This document shows, piece by piece, positions 29,194-38,401 of a stretch of 64,000 nucleotides of DNA. Position 1 is the first letter of the stretch. Every line of letters starts with the position of its first letter. The position numbers and the translations under genes are program-made. The notes under the pieces are model-generated. The model made no database searches and was not told the origin of the DNA. It saw only the letters and a program-made list of their open reading frames with translations. This DNA comes from Zhihengliuella sp. (GTDB lineage: Bacteria; Actinomycetota; Actinomycetes; Actinomycetales; Micrococcaceae), in assembly GCF_031178195.1 (NCBI RefSeq), contig NZ_JAPSJL010000002.1:371593-435592 (forward strand), written 5' to 3'.

Positions 29194-31047
29194 GTGTCTC
29201 CTTTGGCCCGCAATGCTCCGGCCCCTTCGAAAACCGATCCGTCGGTGATCCGGAACTTCTGCATCATCGCCCATATCGATCATGGCAAGTCCACGCTGGC
29301 GGACCGCATGCTCCAGGCCACGGGCGTGGTGCAGCCGCGCGACATGAAGGCCCAGTACCTCGACCGCATGGACATCGAGCGCGAGCGCGGCATTACGATC
29401 AAGTCCCAGGCCGTCCGCATGCCGTGGGAGGACGAGAACGGCGTCACCTACGCGCTGAACATGATCGACACCCCGGGACACGTGGACTTCACGTACGAGG
29501 TCTCCCGTTCGCTCGCCGCGTGCGAGGGGGCAATCCTCCTCGTGGACGCGGCCCAGGGCATCGAGGCGCAGACCCTGGCGAACCTCTACCTGGCCATGGA
29601 GAACGATCTGACGATCATCCCCGTGCTCAACAAGATCGACCTTCCGGCGGCGCAGCCGGAGAAGTACGCCGCAGAGCTGGCGCACCTCATCGGCGGGGAC
29701 CCCGATGACGTCCTGCGGGTCTCGGGCAAGACCGGCGAGGGGGTCGAGGCGCTGCTTGACGAGATCGTCCGTCAGCTGCCCCCTCCCGTCGGCGACGCGG
29801 ACGCTCCGGCGCGCGCGATGATCTTCGACTCCGTCTACGACACCTACCGCGGGGTCGTCACCTACATCCGTGTGGTCGACGGCAAGCTGCAGCCGCGCGA
29901 GCGGATCAAGATGATGTCGACCGGCGCGACCCATGAGCTGCTCGAGATCGGTGTCAGCGCTCCCGAGCCGGTTCCGACGCAGGGCCTCGGCGTGGGTGAG
30001 GTGGGCTATCTCATCACGGGCGTGAAGGATGTGCGCCAGTCCAAGGTCGGTGACACGGTCACGAACCTGAACCGCCCGGCCGAGCAGCAACTCAGCGGCT
30101 ACGCTGATCCGAAGCCGATGGTGTTCTCCGGCCTCTACCCGATCGACGGCTCGGACTACCCGATCCTGCGCGACGCGCTCGACAAGCTCCAGCTGAACGA
30201 CGCCGCCCTCGTCTACGAGCCGGAGACCTCCGTGGCCCTCGGCTTCGGCTTCCGGGTCGGGTTCCTCGGCCTGCTCCACCTCGAGATCGTCCGCGAGCGG
30301 CTCGAGCGGGAGTTCAACCTCGACCTCATCTCCACGGCTCCGAACGTCGTCTACGACGTCATGACCGAGGACAAGCAGATCGTCACGGTCACCAACCCCA
30401 GCGAGTTCCCCGAGGGGAAGATCCTCGAGGTCCGCGAGCCGATGGTCTCCGCCACGGTGATCGCACCGAGCGAATTCGTCGGCGCGATCATGGAGCTCTG
30501 CCAGGGCAAGCGCGGCATCCTCGGCGGGATGGACTATCTCTCCGAGGAGCGCGTCGAGATGCGCTATCGCCTCCCGCTGGCCGAGATCGTCTTCGACTTC
30601 TTCGACCAGCTCAAGTCGCGCACCCGGGGCTACGCCTCGCTCGACTGGAAGGCGGACGGCGAGCAGACCGCGGATCTGGTCAAGGTCGACATCCTCCTGC
30701 AGGGCGATCAGGTCGACGCGTTCAGCGCGATCACCCACAAGGACAAGGCCTACTCGTACGGCGTCATGATGACCCGGAAGCTGCGCGAGCTGATCCCGCG
30801 CCAGCAGTTCGAGGTGCCGATCCAGGCGGCGATCGGCTCGCGCATCATCGCCCGTGAGAATATCCGTGCCATCCGCAAGGACGTTCTCGCCAAGTGCTAT
30901 GGCGGCGACATCAGCCGCAAGCGCAAGCTGCTCGAGAAGCAGAAGGAGGGCAAGAAGCGCATGAAGATGGTCGGCCGCGTCGAGGTGCCCCAGGAGGCCT
31001 TCATCGCCGCGCTGTCGTCCGATTCCTCGGCGGACAAGAAGAAGTAG
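29194..31047 (+). CDS. lepA: Elongation factor 4 (LepA)
   Basis: Ribosome-associated translational GTPase that back-translocates or assists stalled or assembling ribosomes. The 617-residue protein has the G1 loop AHIDHGKST, the [12 protein letters not shown] switch, [14 protein letters not shown], and the LepA-specific C-terminal domain with [16 protein letters not shown]. The GTG start is preceded by GCGAGG. hemW follows directly, with one base between the genes. Confidence 0.97.
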   Translation: MSPLARNAPAPSKTDPSVIRNFCIIAHIDHGKSTLADRMLQATGVVQPRDMKAQYLDRMDIERERGITIKSQAVRMPWEDENGVTYALNMIDTPGHVDFTYEVSRSLAACEGAILLVDAAQGIEAQTLANLYLAMENDLTIIPVLNKIDLPAAQPEKYAAELAHLIGGDPDDVLRVSGKTGEGVEALLDEIVRQLPPPVGDADAPARAMIFDSVYDTYRGVVTYIRVVDGKLQPRERIKMMSTGATHELLEIGVSAPEPVPTQGLGVGEVGYLITGVKDVRQSKVGDTVTNLNRPAEQQLSGYADPKPMVFSGLYPIDGSDYPILRDALDKLQLNDAALVYEPETSVALGFGFRVGFLGLLHLEIVRERLEREFNLDLISTAPNVVYDVMTEDKQIVTVTNPSEFPEGKILEVREPMVSATVIAPSEFVGAIMELCQGKRGILGGMDYLSEERVEMRYRLPLAEIVFDFFDQLKSRTRGYASLDWKADGEQTADLVKVDILLQGDQVDAFSAITHKDKAYSYGVMMTRKLRELIPRQQFEVPIQAAIGSRIIARENIRAIRKDVLAKCYGGDISRKRKLLEKQKEGKKRMKMVGRVEVPQEAFIAALSSDSSADKKK

Positions 31048-31048
31048 C

Positions 31049-32278
31049 GTGCCCTCCACCCTCCCGCTGGGCGATCCGGCGCCGTCCGACGGCGTGCTCC
31101 CGGCCTCCGCGGGCGTCGGGGCCGCGGAGCGCAGCTTCTCCGTCTACGTGCACATCCCGTTCTGCGCCGTCCGGTGCGGGTACTGCGACTTCAACACCTA
31201 TACGGCGACGGAGCTCGGCAGCGGCGCGAGCCAGGACGGCTATGCTGCGGCGGCGAGCCGCGAGGTCGTCTTCGGGGCGAAGGCCCTGCGGGCCTCGGGA
31301 CTCCCGGCCCGGCCCGCCGAGACGGTGTTCTTCGGCGGCGGCACGCCCACGCTGCTGCCGGCATCGGACCTCGTCTCCATTCTCGACACCGTCCGGGAGG
31401 AGTGGGGCCTCGCCCCCGGTGCCGAGGTGACGACCGAGGCGAACCCCGAGTCGGTCACCCCGGAGACCTTCCGGATCCTGGCCGAAGGCGGCTTCACCCG
31501 CGTCTCGCTGGGCATGCAGTCGGCCGTCCCGCACGTACTGCGGGTCCTCGACCGGACCCACCGCCCGTCCCGAGTGCCGCTGGCCGTGCAGTGGGCCAAG
31601 GACGCCGGCCTGCAAGTCAGCGTGGACCTGATCTACGGCACGCCGGGGGAGGCGCTGTCCGACTGGGAGCGCAGCCTGAGCGAAGCGATCTCCTACGCGC
31701 CCGATCACATCTCCGCGTATGCGCTCATTATCGAGGAGGGCACGCGGCTCGCCGCCCGGATCCGTCGCGGCGAGGTGCCGGATATCGACGACGACGATCA
31801 CGCCGACAAGTACCTCCTCGCCGAGCAACTGCTCTCCGCAGCCGGGTTCGGCTGGTACGAGGTCAGCAACTGGTCGCGAGGCCCGGAGAGCGAATGCCGG
31901 CACAACCTCGCCTATTGGCGCGGGGGTGACTGGTGGGGCGTCGGGCCGGGTGCGCACTCGCACGCCGGCGGGGTCCGGTGGTGGAACGTCAAGCATCCCG
32001 CGGCCTATCAGCGCCGGGTCGACGCCGGGGAGTCGCCGGCGGCCGGGCGCGAGCAGCCGGACGCCGAGGCCCGGCTGCTCGAGGACGTCATGCTGCGCTC
32101 CCGGCTCTCGGAGGGACTGGAGCTCCGGCGCCTGCCGGATGCCGCCCGAGAGGCCGTGGCGGGTCTGATCGCCGACGAGCTCGTCGACGGGCCCGAGGTC
32201 TTCCGGGGCCGGCTGCGACTCACCCTCAGGGGCCGGCTGCTCGCCGACGCCGTGGTCCGACGACTGCTCGGATTCTGA
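31049..32278 (+). CDS. hemW: Radical SAM heme chaperone HemW
   Basis: HemW-family radical SAM protein, formerly annotated as coproporphyrinogen III oxidase, now regarded as a heme chaperone for respiratory proteins. The CxxxCxxC cluster ligands are Cys39, Cys43 and Cys46 (PFCAVRCGYC); FFGGGTPT is the next conserved motif and RHNLAYWRGGDWWGVGPGAHS is typical of HemW. The GTG start is one base after the lepA stop. It is 409 residues, normal for the family, and convergent with the next gene. Confidence 0.93.
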   Translation: MPSTLPLGDPAPSDGVLPASAGVGAAERSFSVYVHIPFCAVRCGYCDFNTYTATELGSGASQDGYAAAASREVVFGAKALRASGLPARPAETVFFGGGTPTLLPASDLVSILDTVREEWGLAPGAEVTTEANPESVTPETFRILAEGGFTRVSLGMQSAVPHVLRVLDRTHRPSRVPLAVQWAKDAGLQVSVDLIYGTPGEALSDWERSLSEAISYAPDHISAYALIIEEGTRLAARIRRGEVPDIDDDDHADKYLLAEQLLSAAGFGWYEVSNWSRGPESECRHNLAYWRGGDWWGVGPGAHSHAGGVRWWNVKHPAAYQRRVDAGESPAAGREQPDAEARLLEDVMLRSRLSEGLELRRLPDAAREAVAGLIADELVDGPEVFRGRLRLTLRGRLLADAVVRRLLGF

Positions 32279-32332
32279 ACCGGTCCTCGGAATGCGGTTC
32301 CGGCCGGGCACCGATCACTCGCTGTGCGTGGA

Positions 32333-32740
32333 CTACTTGAAGAGGCGCAGGTTGAAGCGGTAGCGGTAGGGACGCCCGCGGTTCGCCTCGAGGCCGGCGA
32401 CGAGTCCGTTGACCGTCAGGCCCACCCAGACGGCGACCGCGATGACGGCGAAGAATCCGCCGATGACGGGGATGAGCGTCAGCAGGTTGCAGAGCAGGGC
32501 CACCACGGTGAGCGGGAACGTGAAATTCAGGGCCTCGCGGGACTCCTGGGCAGTGAACGGTCCGCGGTCGCGGTAGATGTAGTAGATGACAGCGGACGGA
32601 ATGCAGCCCAGGATCGCCCCGAAGTGGGCCATGGTGGCCCATTGGCGATCCTGAGTGGGGGTCAGCCGTTCGGCGGCCGGCGAAGAACCGTCAAACTGCG
32701 TGCTCGCGCGTTCCGTGGGTTCGCTGTACCTCTCGGGCAT
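32333..32740 (-). CDS. DUF4870 membrane protein
   Basis: 135-residue protein with a polar N-terminus followed by three hydrophobic segments (about 38-54, 72-94 and 95-112) and the DUF4870 features WATMAHFGAILGCIPS and ESREALNFTF. The ATG is preceded by an AAAGGA ribosome site. Function unknown; proteins of this family are small Tic20-like membrane proteins. Confidence 0.85.
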   Translation of the reverse strand: MPERYSEPTERASTQFDGSSPAAERLTPTQDRQWATMAHFGAILGCIPSAVIYYIYRDRGPFTAQESREALNFTFPLTVVALLCNLLTLIPVIGGFFAVIAVAVWVGLTVNGLVAGLEANRGRPYRYRFNLRLFK

Positions 32741-32891
32741 GTTGTCCTTTGTCCACCTGTCCTGGTCGTCTGCCGGGATGCCGACACCGCCAGTCTAATG
32801 GGGCGAGCCGGGAGGAGCCGCCACGCCGGCACGCCGGCCGCGTCCGCGTCCACGTGGGACGGGCGACGCGATGCCGTCACAGCCCGGCCAC

Positions 32892-33740
32892 TCAGCCGCC
32901 GTCGGCCGTGAGGAAATCGATGACCTCCTCGACTCTGCCGAGCAGGCTCGGCTCGAGGTCGGCATAAGTGCGCACGGCCCCGAGTAGTCGCTTCCATCCG
33001 TCCGCGACGTCCGCCTGCGATTCATGGGGCCATCCGAGCCCACGCAGGATCCCGGTCTTCCAGTCGAGCCCGCGGGGCACCACCGGCCAGGACTCGATGC
33101 CGATGACCTGCGGCTTGATGGCCTGCCAGACGTCCACGTACGGGTGTCCGACGACCAGCAGGTTGCCGGAGGCGCCGGGCACCCGCATGGCCTCGTCGGC
33201 GATCCGGGACTCCTTGGACCCCGGGACGAGGTGGTCCACGAGGACTCCGAGCCGGCGTTTCGGGCCGGGAGCGAACTCGCGCACCAGTCCCGCGAGGTCG
33301 TCGACCCCGTGCAGGGGTTCGACGACGATGCCCTCCACGCGCAGGTCGTGGCCCCAGACCTTCTCGACGAGCTCGGCGTCGTGCTTGCCCTCGACCCAGA
33401 TGCGCGAGGCCCGGGCTTCGCGTGCGCGGTGGTCCTGGACGACGACCGAGCCCGAGGCCGAGCGCAGGGAGCCGGTTGGAGGCTTCCGCTGGGGCGGGAC
33501 GAGTTCGATGGGTTCGCCGTCGAGGAGGAATCCGAACCCCAGGGGGAAGCTCTTGGTCCGCCCGCTGCGGTCCTCCAGGGCCACTGTGATCATTCCGCCG
33601 ACGCGTTCGATCCGGACCACGGCACCGACCCAGCCGGACTCGACGTCCTCGAGGACCATGTCCCGCTCTGCGGGGACCCGGCGGAGCTCCCTCTTCTGCT
33701 GCGGGGCGAGCTGCTGCGCACCCCAGGAGTAGTCGAACAT
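32892..33740 (-). CDS. DUF3097 family protein
   Basis: 282-residue cytosolic protein conserved in Actinobacteria as DUF3097. The start MFDYSWGAQQLAPQQKR follows an AAGGAG ribosome site; the frame stays open upstream but without such a site. Conserved segments include IWVEGKHDAELVEKVWG and LVDHLVPGSKESRIADE, which resemble a TOPRIM-like fold with acidic residues, suggesting nucleic-acid or nucleotide chemistry (inference). It is divergent from hrcA. Confidence 0.85.
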   Translation of the reverse strand: MFDYSWGAQQLAPQQKRELRRVPAERDMVLEDVESGWVGAVVRIERVGGMITVALEDRSGRTKSFPLGFGFLLDGEPIELVPPQRKPPTGSLRSASGSVVVQDHRAREARASRIWVEGKHDAELVEKVWGHDLRVEGIVVEPLHGVDDLAGLVREFAPGPKRRLGVLVDHLVPGSKESRIADEAMRVPGASGNLLVVGHPYVDVWQAIKPQVIGIESWPVVPRGLDWKTGILRGLGWPHESQADVADGWKRLLGAVRTYADLEPSLLGRVEEVIDFLTADGG

Positions 33741-33867
33741 GCGGCTCCTTCGGGTGGCGGTCGGGGCGTGCGGCGGCGCGGGGAGGCCGGTGCGCTCCAC
33801 GCCCACCGGAAACCTGCGGGCGCGGTCTGCCGGCGATCATGCTAGCAAGGCCCCATCCGTACTAGAC

Positions 33868-33894
33868 TTAGCACTTGAACGTGTCGAGTGCTAA
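33868..33894. promoter_or_regulatory. CIRCE operator of hrcA-dnaJ
   Basis: TTAGCACTT, nine bases, GAGTGCTAA: eight of nine arm positions pair and it matches the CIRCE consensus with one change. It overlaps the presumed -10 box TAGACT (33863-33868) by one base and lies 22 bases before the hrcA start, so HrcA should repress its own operon and release it on heat stress. Confidence 0.92.
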
Positions 33895-33916
33895 GCAGTG
33901 GAGACGGAGGAGAACG

Positions 33917-34930
33917 ATGTCCGATGCACGCCGCCTCGAGGTCCTGCGAGCCATCGTCGAGGACTTCGTCCAGTCCCGGGAGCCCGTGGGCTCCAAGGCG
34001 CTCCTGGACCGGCACAATCTGGGTGTCTCGGCGGCGACCGTGCGCAACGACATGGCCCTGCTCGAGGAGGAGGGCCTGATCGTCGCGCCGCACACCTCGT
34101 CCGGCAGGATCCCCACCGAGCGCGGCTACCGTCAGTTCGTCGACCGGATCGAGGAGGTCCGGCCGCTCTCGCCCGCAGAGCGGCGCGCGATCCACTCGCT
34201 CATGGAGGGCGCCGCCGACGTCGACGACATCCTCGAGGGCACCGTGCGCCTGCTGGCGCAGCTGACGAATCAGGTCGCCGTCCTCCAGGTCCCGCAGTTC
34301 AGCAACACGGCGGTGCGGCACATCGAGCTGGTAGGGCTGGGGGACCGTCGGGTGCTCGTCGTGCTCATCGGCTCGAATGGCAAGGTGGAGCAGCGGGTCG
34401 TACACTTGCAGGCCGATGTCTCGGACGAGGACCTGGTCCTCGTGAAGACGACGCTGCTGAACTCTCTGCACGGTCGCCGCCTGGATGAGATCGGCGGTCT
34501 GCTCGGCACGGCGGTCCACGCACTCCCACCGGCTCTCCAGTCCACCGGCGACGAGATCGCGGCAGCCGTCCACGGGCTCTCGGAGCACGGAGTCGTCGAC
34601 CGGATCATCATGGCCGGGACGGCGAATCTGGCACGCTCGGATCGGGACTTCGCCCTGACCATCACGCCGGTGCTGGAGGCCCTCGAGGAGCAGGTGGTGC
34701 TGCTGCGCCTCCTCTCCGAGATGGAACTCGACGCGCGCGGCATCGCCGTGAAGATCGGACGGGAGAACGTCTACGACGGACTCACGGAGACGTCGGTGGT
34801 CGCCACGGGGTACGGCCCCGAACAGCGCGCGAAGGTCGGCGTTCTCGGGCCCACGCGCATGGACTACGGGAGCTCCATGTCGGCCGTCCGTGCGGTGGCC
34901 CGCTACCTATCCCGCATTCTCGCCGGCTGA
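33917..34930 (+). CDS. hrcA: Heat-inducible transcription repressor HrcA
   Basis: Repressor that binds CIRCE and is released when GroEL is occupied by unfolded protein. The 337-residue protein has an N-terminal winged helix (MSDARRLEVLRAIVEDFVQS, LGVSAATVRNDMALLEEEGLI), followed by the ligand/dimerisation domain. The ATG at 33917 has a GGAGGAG ribosome site; an upstream in-frame ATG at 33875 would lie within CIRCE. dnaJ follows 78 bases later. Confidence 0.96.
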   Translation: MSDARRLEVLRAIVEDFVQSREPVGSKALLDRHNLGVSAATVRNDMALLEEEGLIVAPHTSSGRIPTERGYRQFVDRIEEVRPLSPAERRAIHSLMEGAADVDDILEGTVRLLAQLTNQVAVLQVPQFSNTAVRHIELVGLGDRRVLVVLIGSNGKVEQRVVHLQADVSDEDLVLVKTTLLNSLHGRRLDEIGGLLGTAVHALPPALQSTGDEIAAAVHGLSEHGVVDRIIMAGTANLARSDRDFALTITPVLEALEEQVVLLRLLSEMELDARGIAVKIGRENVYDGLTETSVVATGYGPEQRAKVGVLGPTRMDYGSSMSAVRAVARYLSRILAG

Positions 34931-35008
34931 CCGGCGAGACCAACAGACGTGGGTCCGCCTCCTTGGTTGGACTGACAGACGGACGTTCGAAAGGACAGAG
35001 TTAGCAAC

Positions 35009-36139
35009 GTGAGCGACTACTACGAGGTGCTGGGCGTCTCCCGGGACGCCTCCGCCGAGGAGATCAAGAAGGCCTACCGCAAGCTGGCCCGGAAGCTGCA
35101 CCCGGACGTGAACCCGGGTGCCGATGCGTCCGACCAGTTCAAGCAGGTCACCCGCGCCTACGAAGTCCTCTCGGACCCGCAGAAGCGTCAGAACTACGAC
35201 GCCACCGGCGACGAGAACGGGAACCCGCAGGGCTTCGGCGGCGGGTTCGGGGACGCTGGATTCGGCGGCTTCGGGGACATCTTCGAGCAGTTCTTCGGCG
35301 GTGGCGGACAGTCCGGGCCGGTCTCGCGCACGCAGCGCGGCCGCGACGCGCTCATCACGGCGTCGATCTCGCTGAAGGACGCCGTCCAGGGCGTGGTCTA
35401 CCCGCTCGAGATGGAGACCGCCGTGACCTGCGGGACCTGCCAGGGCAGCTGCTGCCGCCCCGGCACCTCTCCGAAGACCTGCCCCAACTGTCAGGGCCGC
35501 GGCAAGGTCCAGCGGCCCGTTCGCTCCGTCCTGGGGCAGATGATGACCCTCGAGACCTGCCACATCTGCCGCGGCCACGGGGACGTCATCGAGGACCCCT
35601 GCAACGAGTGCAACGGCCAGGGGCGCGTCCGCGAGCACGTCAGCAAGCAACTGAAGGTGCCCGCCGGTGTGGCCTCCGGCACGCGCATCCACCTCGCCGG
35701 GCAGGGTGAGGCAGGCCCCGGCGGTGGTCCTGCCGGAGACCTCTACGTGGAGATCGACGTGCGCCGCCATGCCGTGTTCGAGCGCGACGGCAACGATCTG
35801 CACGCCGTCATGAACATCCCCATGACGGCCGCGATCCTCGGCGCCGATATGAAGCTGGACACCTTCGACGGCGAGCAGGACATCACGGTCGAGCCCGGCA
35901 CGCAGTCGGGGCAGACGATCCGGCTCCGGGAGCTCGGCGTGCCCCGGCTGCGGGGGTCGGGCCGCGGCGACCTCATCGTGACGCTGCAGGTCGAGACGCC
36001 CACCAAGCTCACGGACGAGGAGCGGGAGCTGATCGAGAAGCTGGCCGAGCTGCGCGGGGAGGTCGTCGCCGAGGGCCGCCTCGCCGAGCGTGGCGGCATG
36101 TTCTCGCGACTGTTCGAGAAGCTCGGTCACCGGAACTAG
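35009..36139 (+). CDS. dnaJ: Chaperone DnaJ (hrcA-linked, DnaJ2 type)
   Basis: Type I J-protein, co-chaperone of DnaK. The 376-residue protein has a J domain with the HPD motif (KLHPDVNPG, about 28-36), a Gly/Phe-rich linker, four zinc-binding CxxCxGxG-type repeats (about 135-210) and the C-terminal substrate domain. The first zinc repeat reads CGTCQGSC, with Cys where Gly is usual; the zinc ligands are intact. The GTG start gives [15 protein letters not shown]. It is in the hrcA operon, so it is presumably HrcA-controlled. Confidence 0.96.
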   Translation: MSDYYEVLGVSRDASAEEIKKAYRKLARKLHPDVNPGADASDQFKQVTRAYEVLSDPQKRQNYDATGDENGNPQGFGGGFGDAGFGGFGDIFEQFFGGGGQSGPVSRTQRGRDALITASISLKDAVQGVVYPLEMETAVTCGTCQGSCCRPGTSPKTCPNCQGRGKVQRPVRSVLGQMMTLETCHICRGHGDVIEDPCNECNGQGRVREHVSKQLKVPAGVASGTRIHLAGQGEAGPGGGPAGDLYVEIDVRRHAVFERDGNDLHAVMNIPMTAAILGADMKLDTFDGEQDITVEPGTQSGQTIRLRELGVPRLRGSGRGDLIVTLQVETPTKLTDEERELIEKLAELRGEVVAEGRLAERGGMFSRLFEKLGHRN

Positions 36140-36149
36140 GCGTCCGGCG

Positions 36150-36977
36150 ATGAGCAACCAGGCGTTCCTGGCGGCAGACGGGCAGCTCGACGGCGTCGAG
36201 CCGGGATCGCTCGTCACCGTCGACGGCGACGAGGGACACCACGCGGTGACGGTCAAACGCGTCCGACCGGGCGAAGGACTCGACCTGCTGGGCGGTCGCG
36301 GTCGCCGGGCCGCGGTCACGGTGGCGGACGTCGCCAAGCGTTCCTTCACGGCGCGCGTCGACCGGATCGTGGACGAGCCAGGGCCGGGGACCCGGGTGGT
36401 GCTGGTCCAGGCACTGGCCAAGGGCGACCGGGACCTGCAGGCCGTGGAGGCCGCCGTCGAACTCGGCGTCTCCGCCGTCGTGCCCTGGCAGGCGGAGCGG
36501 TGCGTGGTGCGCTGGGGCGGCGAGAAGACCGCCAAGGGACGCCAGAAGTGGGAGTCCACGGTCCGGTCGGCGGTCAAGCAGTCCCGACGCGCCTGGATTC
36601 CCGAGGTCGGCGTGCCCAGCACGACGGCGCAGCTCGCCGCCACGATCGGCGATCCGTCCGTGTCTGGGCCGCTGCAGAGCGCGGATCCCCACGGGCCGTC
36701 CGGCTCGCCCCGGCTGGTGCTCGTCCTCCACGAGGCCGCAGCCGAGCCGTTGACCGCACGAGTCCGCGCCGCCCTGCAGGACCTGGAGGCGGGATCCTCC
36801 CTCGGCGAGGTCTGGCTCCTGGTCGGCCCCGAGGGCGGGATCTCCGAACCGGAGATCGAGACGCTGCGGGCCGCCGGTGCACTGCCGGCCGTGCTCGGCC
36901 GTCACGTCCTGCGGTCCGGGACCGCCGGGCCGGCGGCGCTCGTCCTGACCCGTCACCTGGTCGGAGAGCTCGACTGA
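36150..36977 (+). CDS. rsmE: 16S rRNA (uracil-1498-N3)-methyltransferase
   Basis: SPOUT-fold methyltransferase that modifies U1498 of 16S rRNA. The 275-residue protein has the N-terminal PUA-like region (VDGDEGHHAVTVKRVRPGE), and the trefoil-knot motifs LVGPEGGISEPEIETL and LGRHVLRSGTAGPAAL that bind SAM. The ATG at 36150 lies ten bases after dnaJ and matches the family start; hrcA-dnaJ-rsmE is a conserved order. Confidence 0.95.
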   Translation: MSNQAFLAADGQLDGVEPGSLVTVDGDEGHHAVTVKRVRPGEGLDLLGGRGRRAAVTVADVAKRSFTARVDRIVDEPGPGTRVVLVQALAKGDRDLQAVEAAVELGVSAVVPWQAERCVVRWGGEKTAKGRQKWESTVRSAVKQSRRAWIPEVGVPSTTAQLAATIGDPSVSGPLQSADPHGPSGSPRLVLVLHEAAAEPLTARVRAALQDLEAGSSLGEVWLLVGPEGGISEPEIETLRAAGALPAVLGRHVLRSGTAGPAALVLTRHLVGELD

Positions 36978-37023
36978 TCATGCGGCGGAGGCCCGACCCG
37001 CGGCGGCGGCGGCCTCTCGGCGA

Positions 37024-37989
37024 CTAGTCCTCGGCGGCGACCCTGAAGACCTTGGACTCCCGTCCGGCCACCGAGCCGTCGCCGTCCTCGCCCCAGACCG
37101 AGACGCGGTAGAGCCCGTCGTCGAGGACCACGGGCACATCGAACTGGTCCTCGGGCAGATCGCCACGTCCGACGTCGACGACGCCACCGTCGACCGGAAC
37201 CGGATTCTCCAGCAGGTCGGCCTCCGTGCCGGTGCCCGCGGAGCCGATCCGCTCGACCCGCCAGTGCATGCCGCCCGGGTAGTCGATGCCGACGCCGGTC
37301 ACGTGGACCGTGCCGGGCGAGCGGAGCGAGCCGAACTGGGGCTCGATGATCCAGATCGGCGCCCGCAGCTCCGGGATCCGCGGCATCGGCTCGCCTGTCC
37401 GCAGGTGCCCGAACACCTCCCGATCGCTCCGGCCGTCCACGAGGAGGCGGACGCTCGGGCTCGAAGCATCGGAGAGCAGCCCTGCGGACGCGGCCGCTGC
37501 CGTCGCGGTGTAGACGATCTGCTGGACGGCCAGGCGGGCGTCGTCGGCGTCGAGGGTGCGGCGGAAGGCGTCGGAGGAGATGTCCACCGTGATGACGTTG
37601 TCCACGTCGATGGAGGCTCCGACCGTGGGCGTCGGGCTCAGGAGCGAGGCGTACTCCGAGTCGTAGGGCATGCCGTTGAGGAGGTGCCGCAGCGCGGTCA
37701 CCACGGGGTCGCCGTGGTCGTGGGCGCGGACGAACTCCCGGTAGAGCCGGCGCTCACCGTCGACCGTTCCGACCCAGTAGACAGGGGAGAGCTGCTTCGA
37801 GGAGAGGTCCTCCTCGCGGCCGTCCGCCGAGGACCCGACGCCGCTGGGGGCGTGGGTGGGCGCGGCCGTGCTCAGGTGGGTCGCCATGGAGGCATCCTCG
37901 ACCGGCGCGCACGCCGTGAGCACGCAGAGGCACGCGGACGAGGCTGCAGCCCAGCGGGCCAGCTTCAGTCTGCGGTGCGTCGATTCCAT
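37024..37989 (-). CDS. GerMN/Gmad2-domain lipoprotein
   Basis: 321-residue secreted lipoprotein. A signal peptide with a basic start and the lipobox VLTAC puts the lipidated residue at Cys27. A GerMN domain (about 75-175, with VYWVGTVDGERRLYREF and SIDVDNVITVDISSDAF) is followed by an immunoglobulin-like Gmad2 domain (about 205-320, ending VWGEDGDGSVAGRESKVFRV). These domains occur in spore-germination proteins and in LpqB, but this protein lacks the LpqB propeller and no MtrAB genes are near. Function unknown; surface location is likely. Confidence 0.85.
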   Translation of the reverse strand: MESTHRRLKLARWAAASSACLCVLTACAPVEDASMATHLSTAAPTHAPSGVGSSADGREEDLSSKQLSPVYWVGTVDGERRLYREFVRAHDHGDPVVTALRHLLNGMPYDSEYASLLSPTPTVGASIDVDNVITVDISSDAFRRTLDADDARLAVQQIVYTATAAAASAGLLSDASSPSVRLLVDGRSDREVFGHLRTGEPMPRIPELRAPIWIIEPQFGSLRSPGTVHVTGVGIDYPGGMHWRVERIGSAGTGTEADLLENPVPVDGGVVDVGRGDLPEDQFDVPVVLDDGLYRVSVWGEDGDGSVAGRESKVFRVAAED

Positions 37990-38401
37990 CCATGTCCTCG
38001 GCTCGGCGGGGCCCGGGTCTGCTGTGGTCCGGGTCCCGGTGGTTCTGGGGCCGGCCTCCATTGGCCGCGTCGAGCACGCGCGCACGCGGTTTGGCCGCGC
38101 GCACAGTGCACCGCAACAGCGTGCCACACCGGGGGCCCCAGCGCACCCGGTTCCGCAGGCTCCCGTGGAATCGTTTCCCGATCGAGACCAAAGGCGGGGT
38201 GTGGCGCCCCCTCCGTGCTCTCGCCGTGACCTGCGGTCCCGCGGGGTCGACGCCTCACCCGGTTCGCGTCCTGCGGGCCCCGACGGTCCCACGGCTCTGC
38301 ATACCCGTCCGCAGGGGCTCGCGTAGACTGGACGGCGGCACGTCACAGGCGTGCTGCGGCGACAGCGCCGCTCGATTCACGCAGGAGGCGTTCCCGCTTT
38401 T
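37990..38401. promoter_or_regulatory. Long intergenic region with phoH promoter
   Basis: 412 bases between the divergent lipoprotein gene and phoH. TAGACT at 38324-38329 is a good -10 box for phoH, and an AGGAGG ribosome site stands at 38382-38387. I find no tRNA, no leader peptide and no obvious conserved RNA; a short duplicated TTGGCCGCG occurs near 38064 and 38093. The minus-strand frame of the lipoprotein stays open here but lacks a signal peptide or domain. Confidence 0.4.

Noticed and set aside
37990-38346. N-terminal extension of the GerMN lipoprotein to 440 residues
   Set aside because: The lipoprotein signal peptide must be at the start; the ATG at 37989 gives a perfect signal and lipobox and has a GAGG site upstream.
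37990-38401. tRNA or other stable RNA gene in the 412-base gap before phoH
   Set aside because: No cloverleaf-like pairing with a conserved T-loop (GGTTCRANNCC) in the right context could be found.
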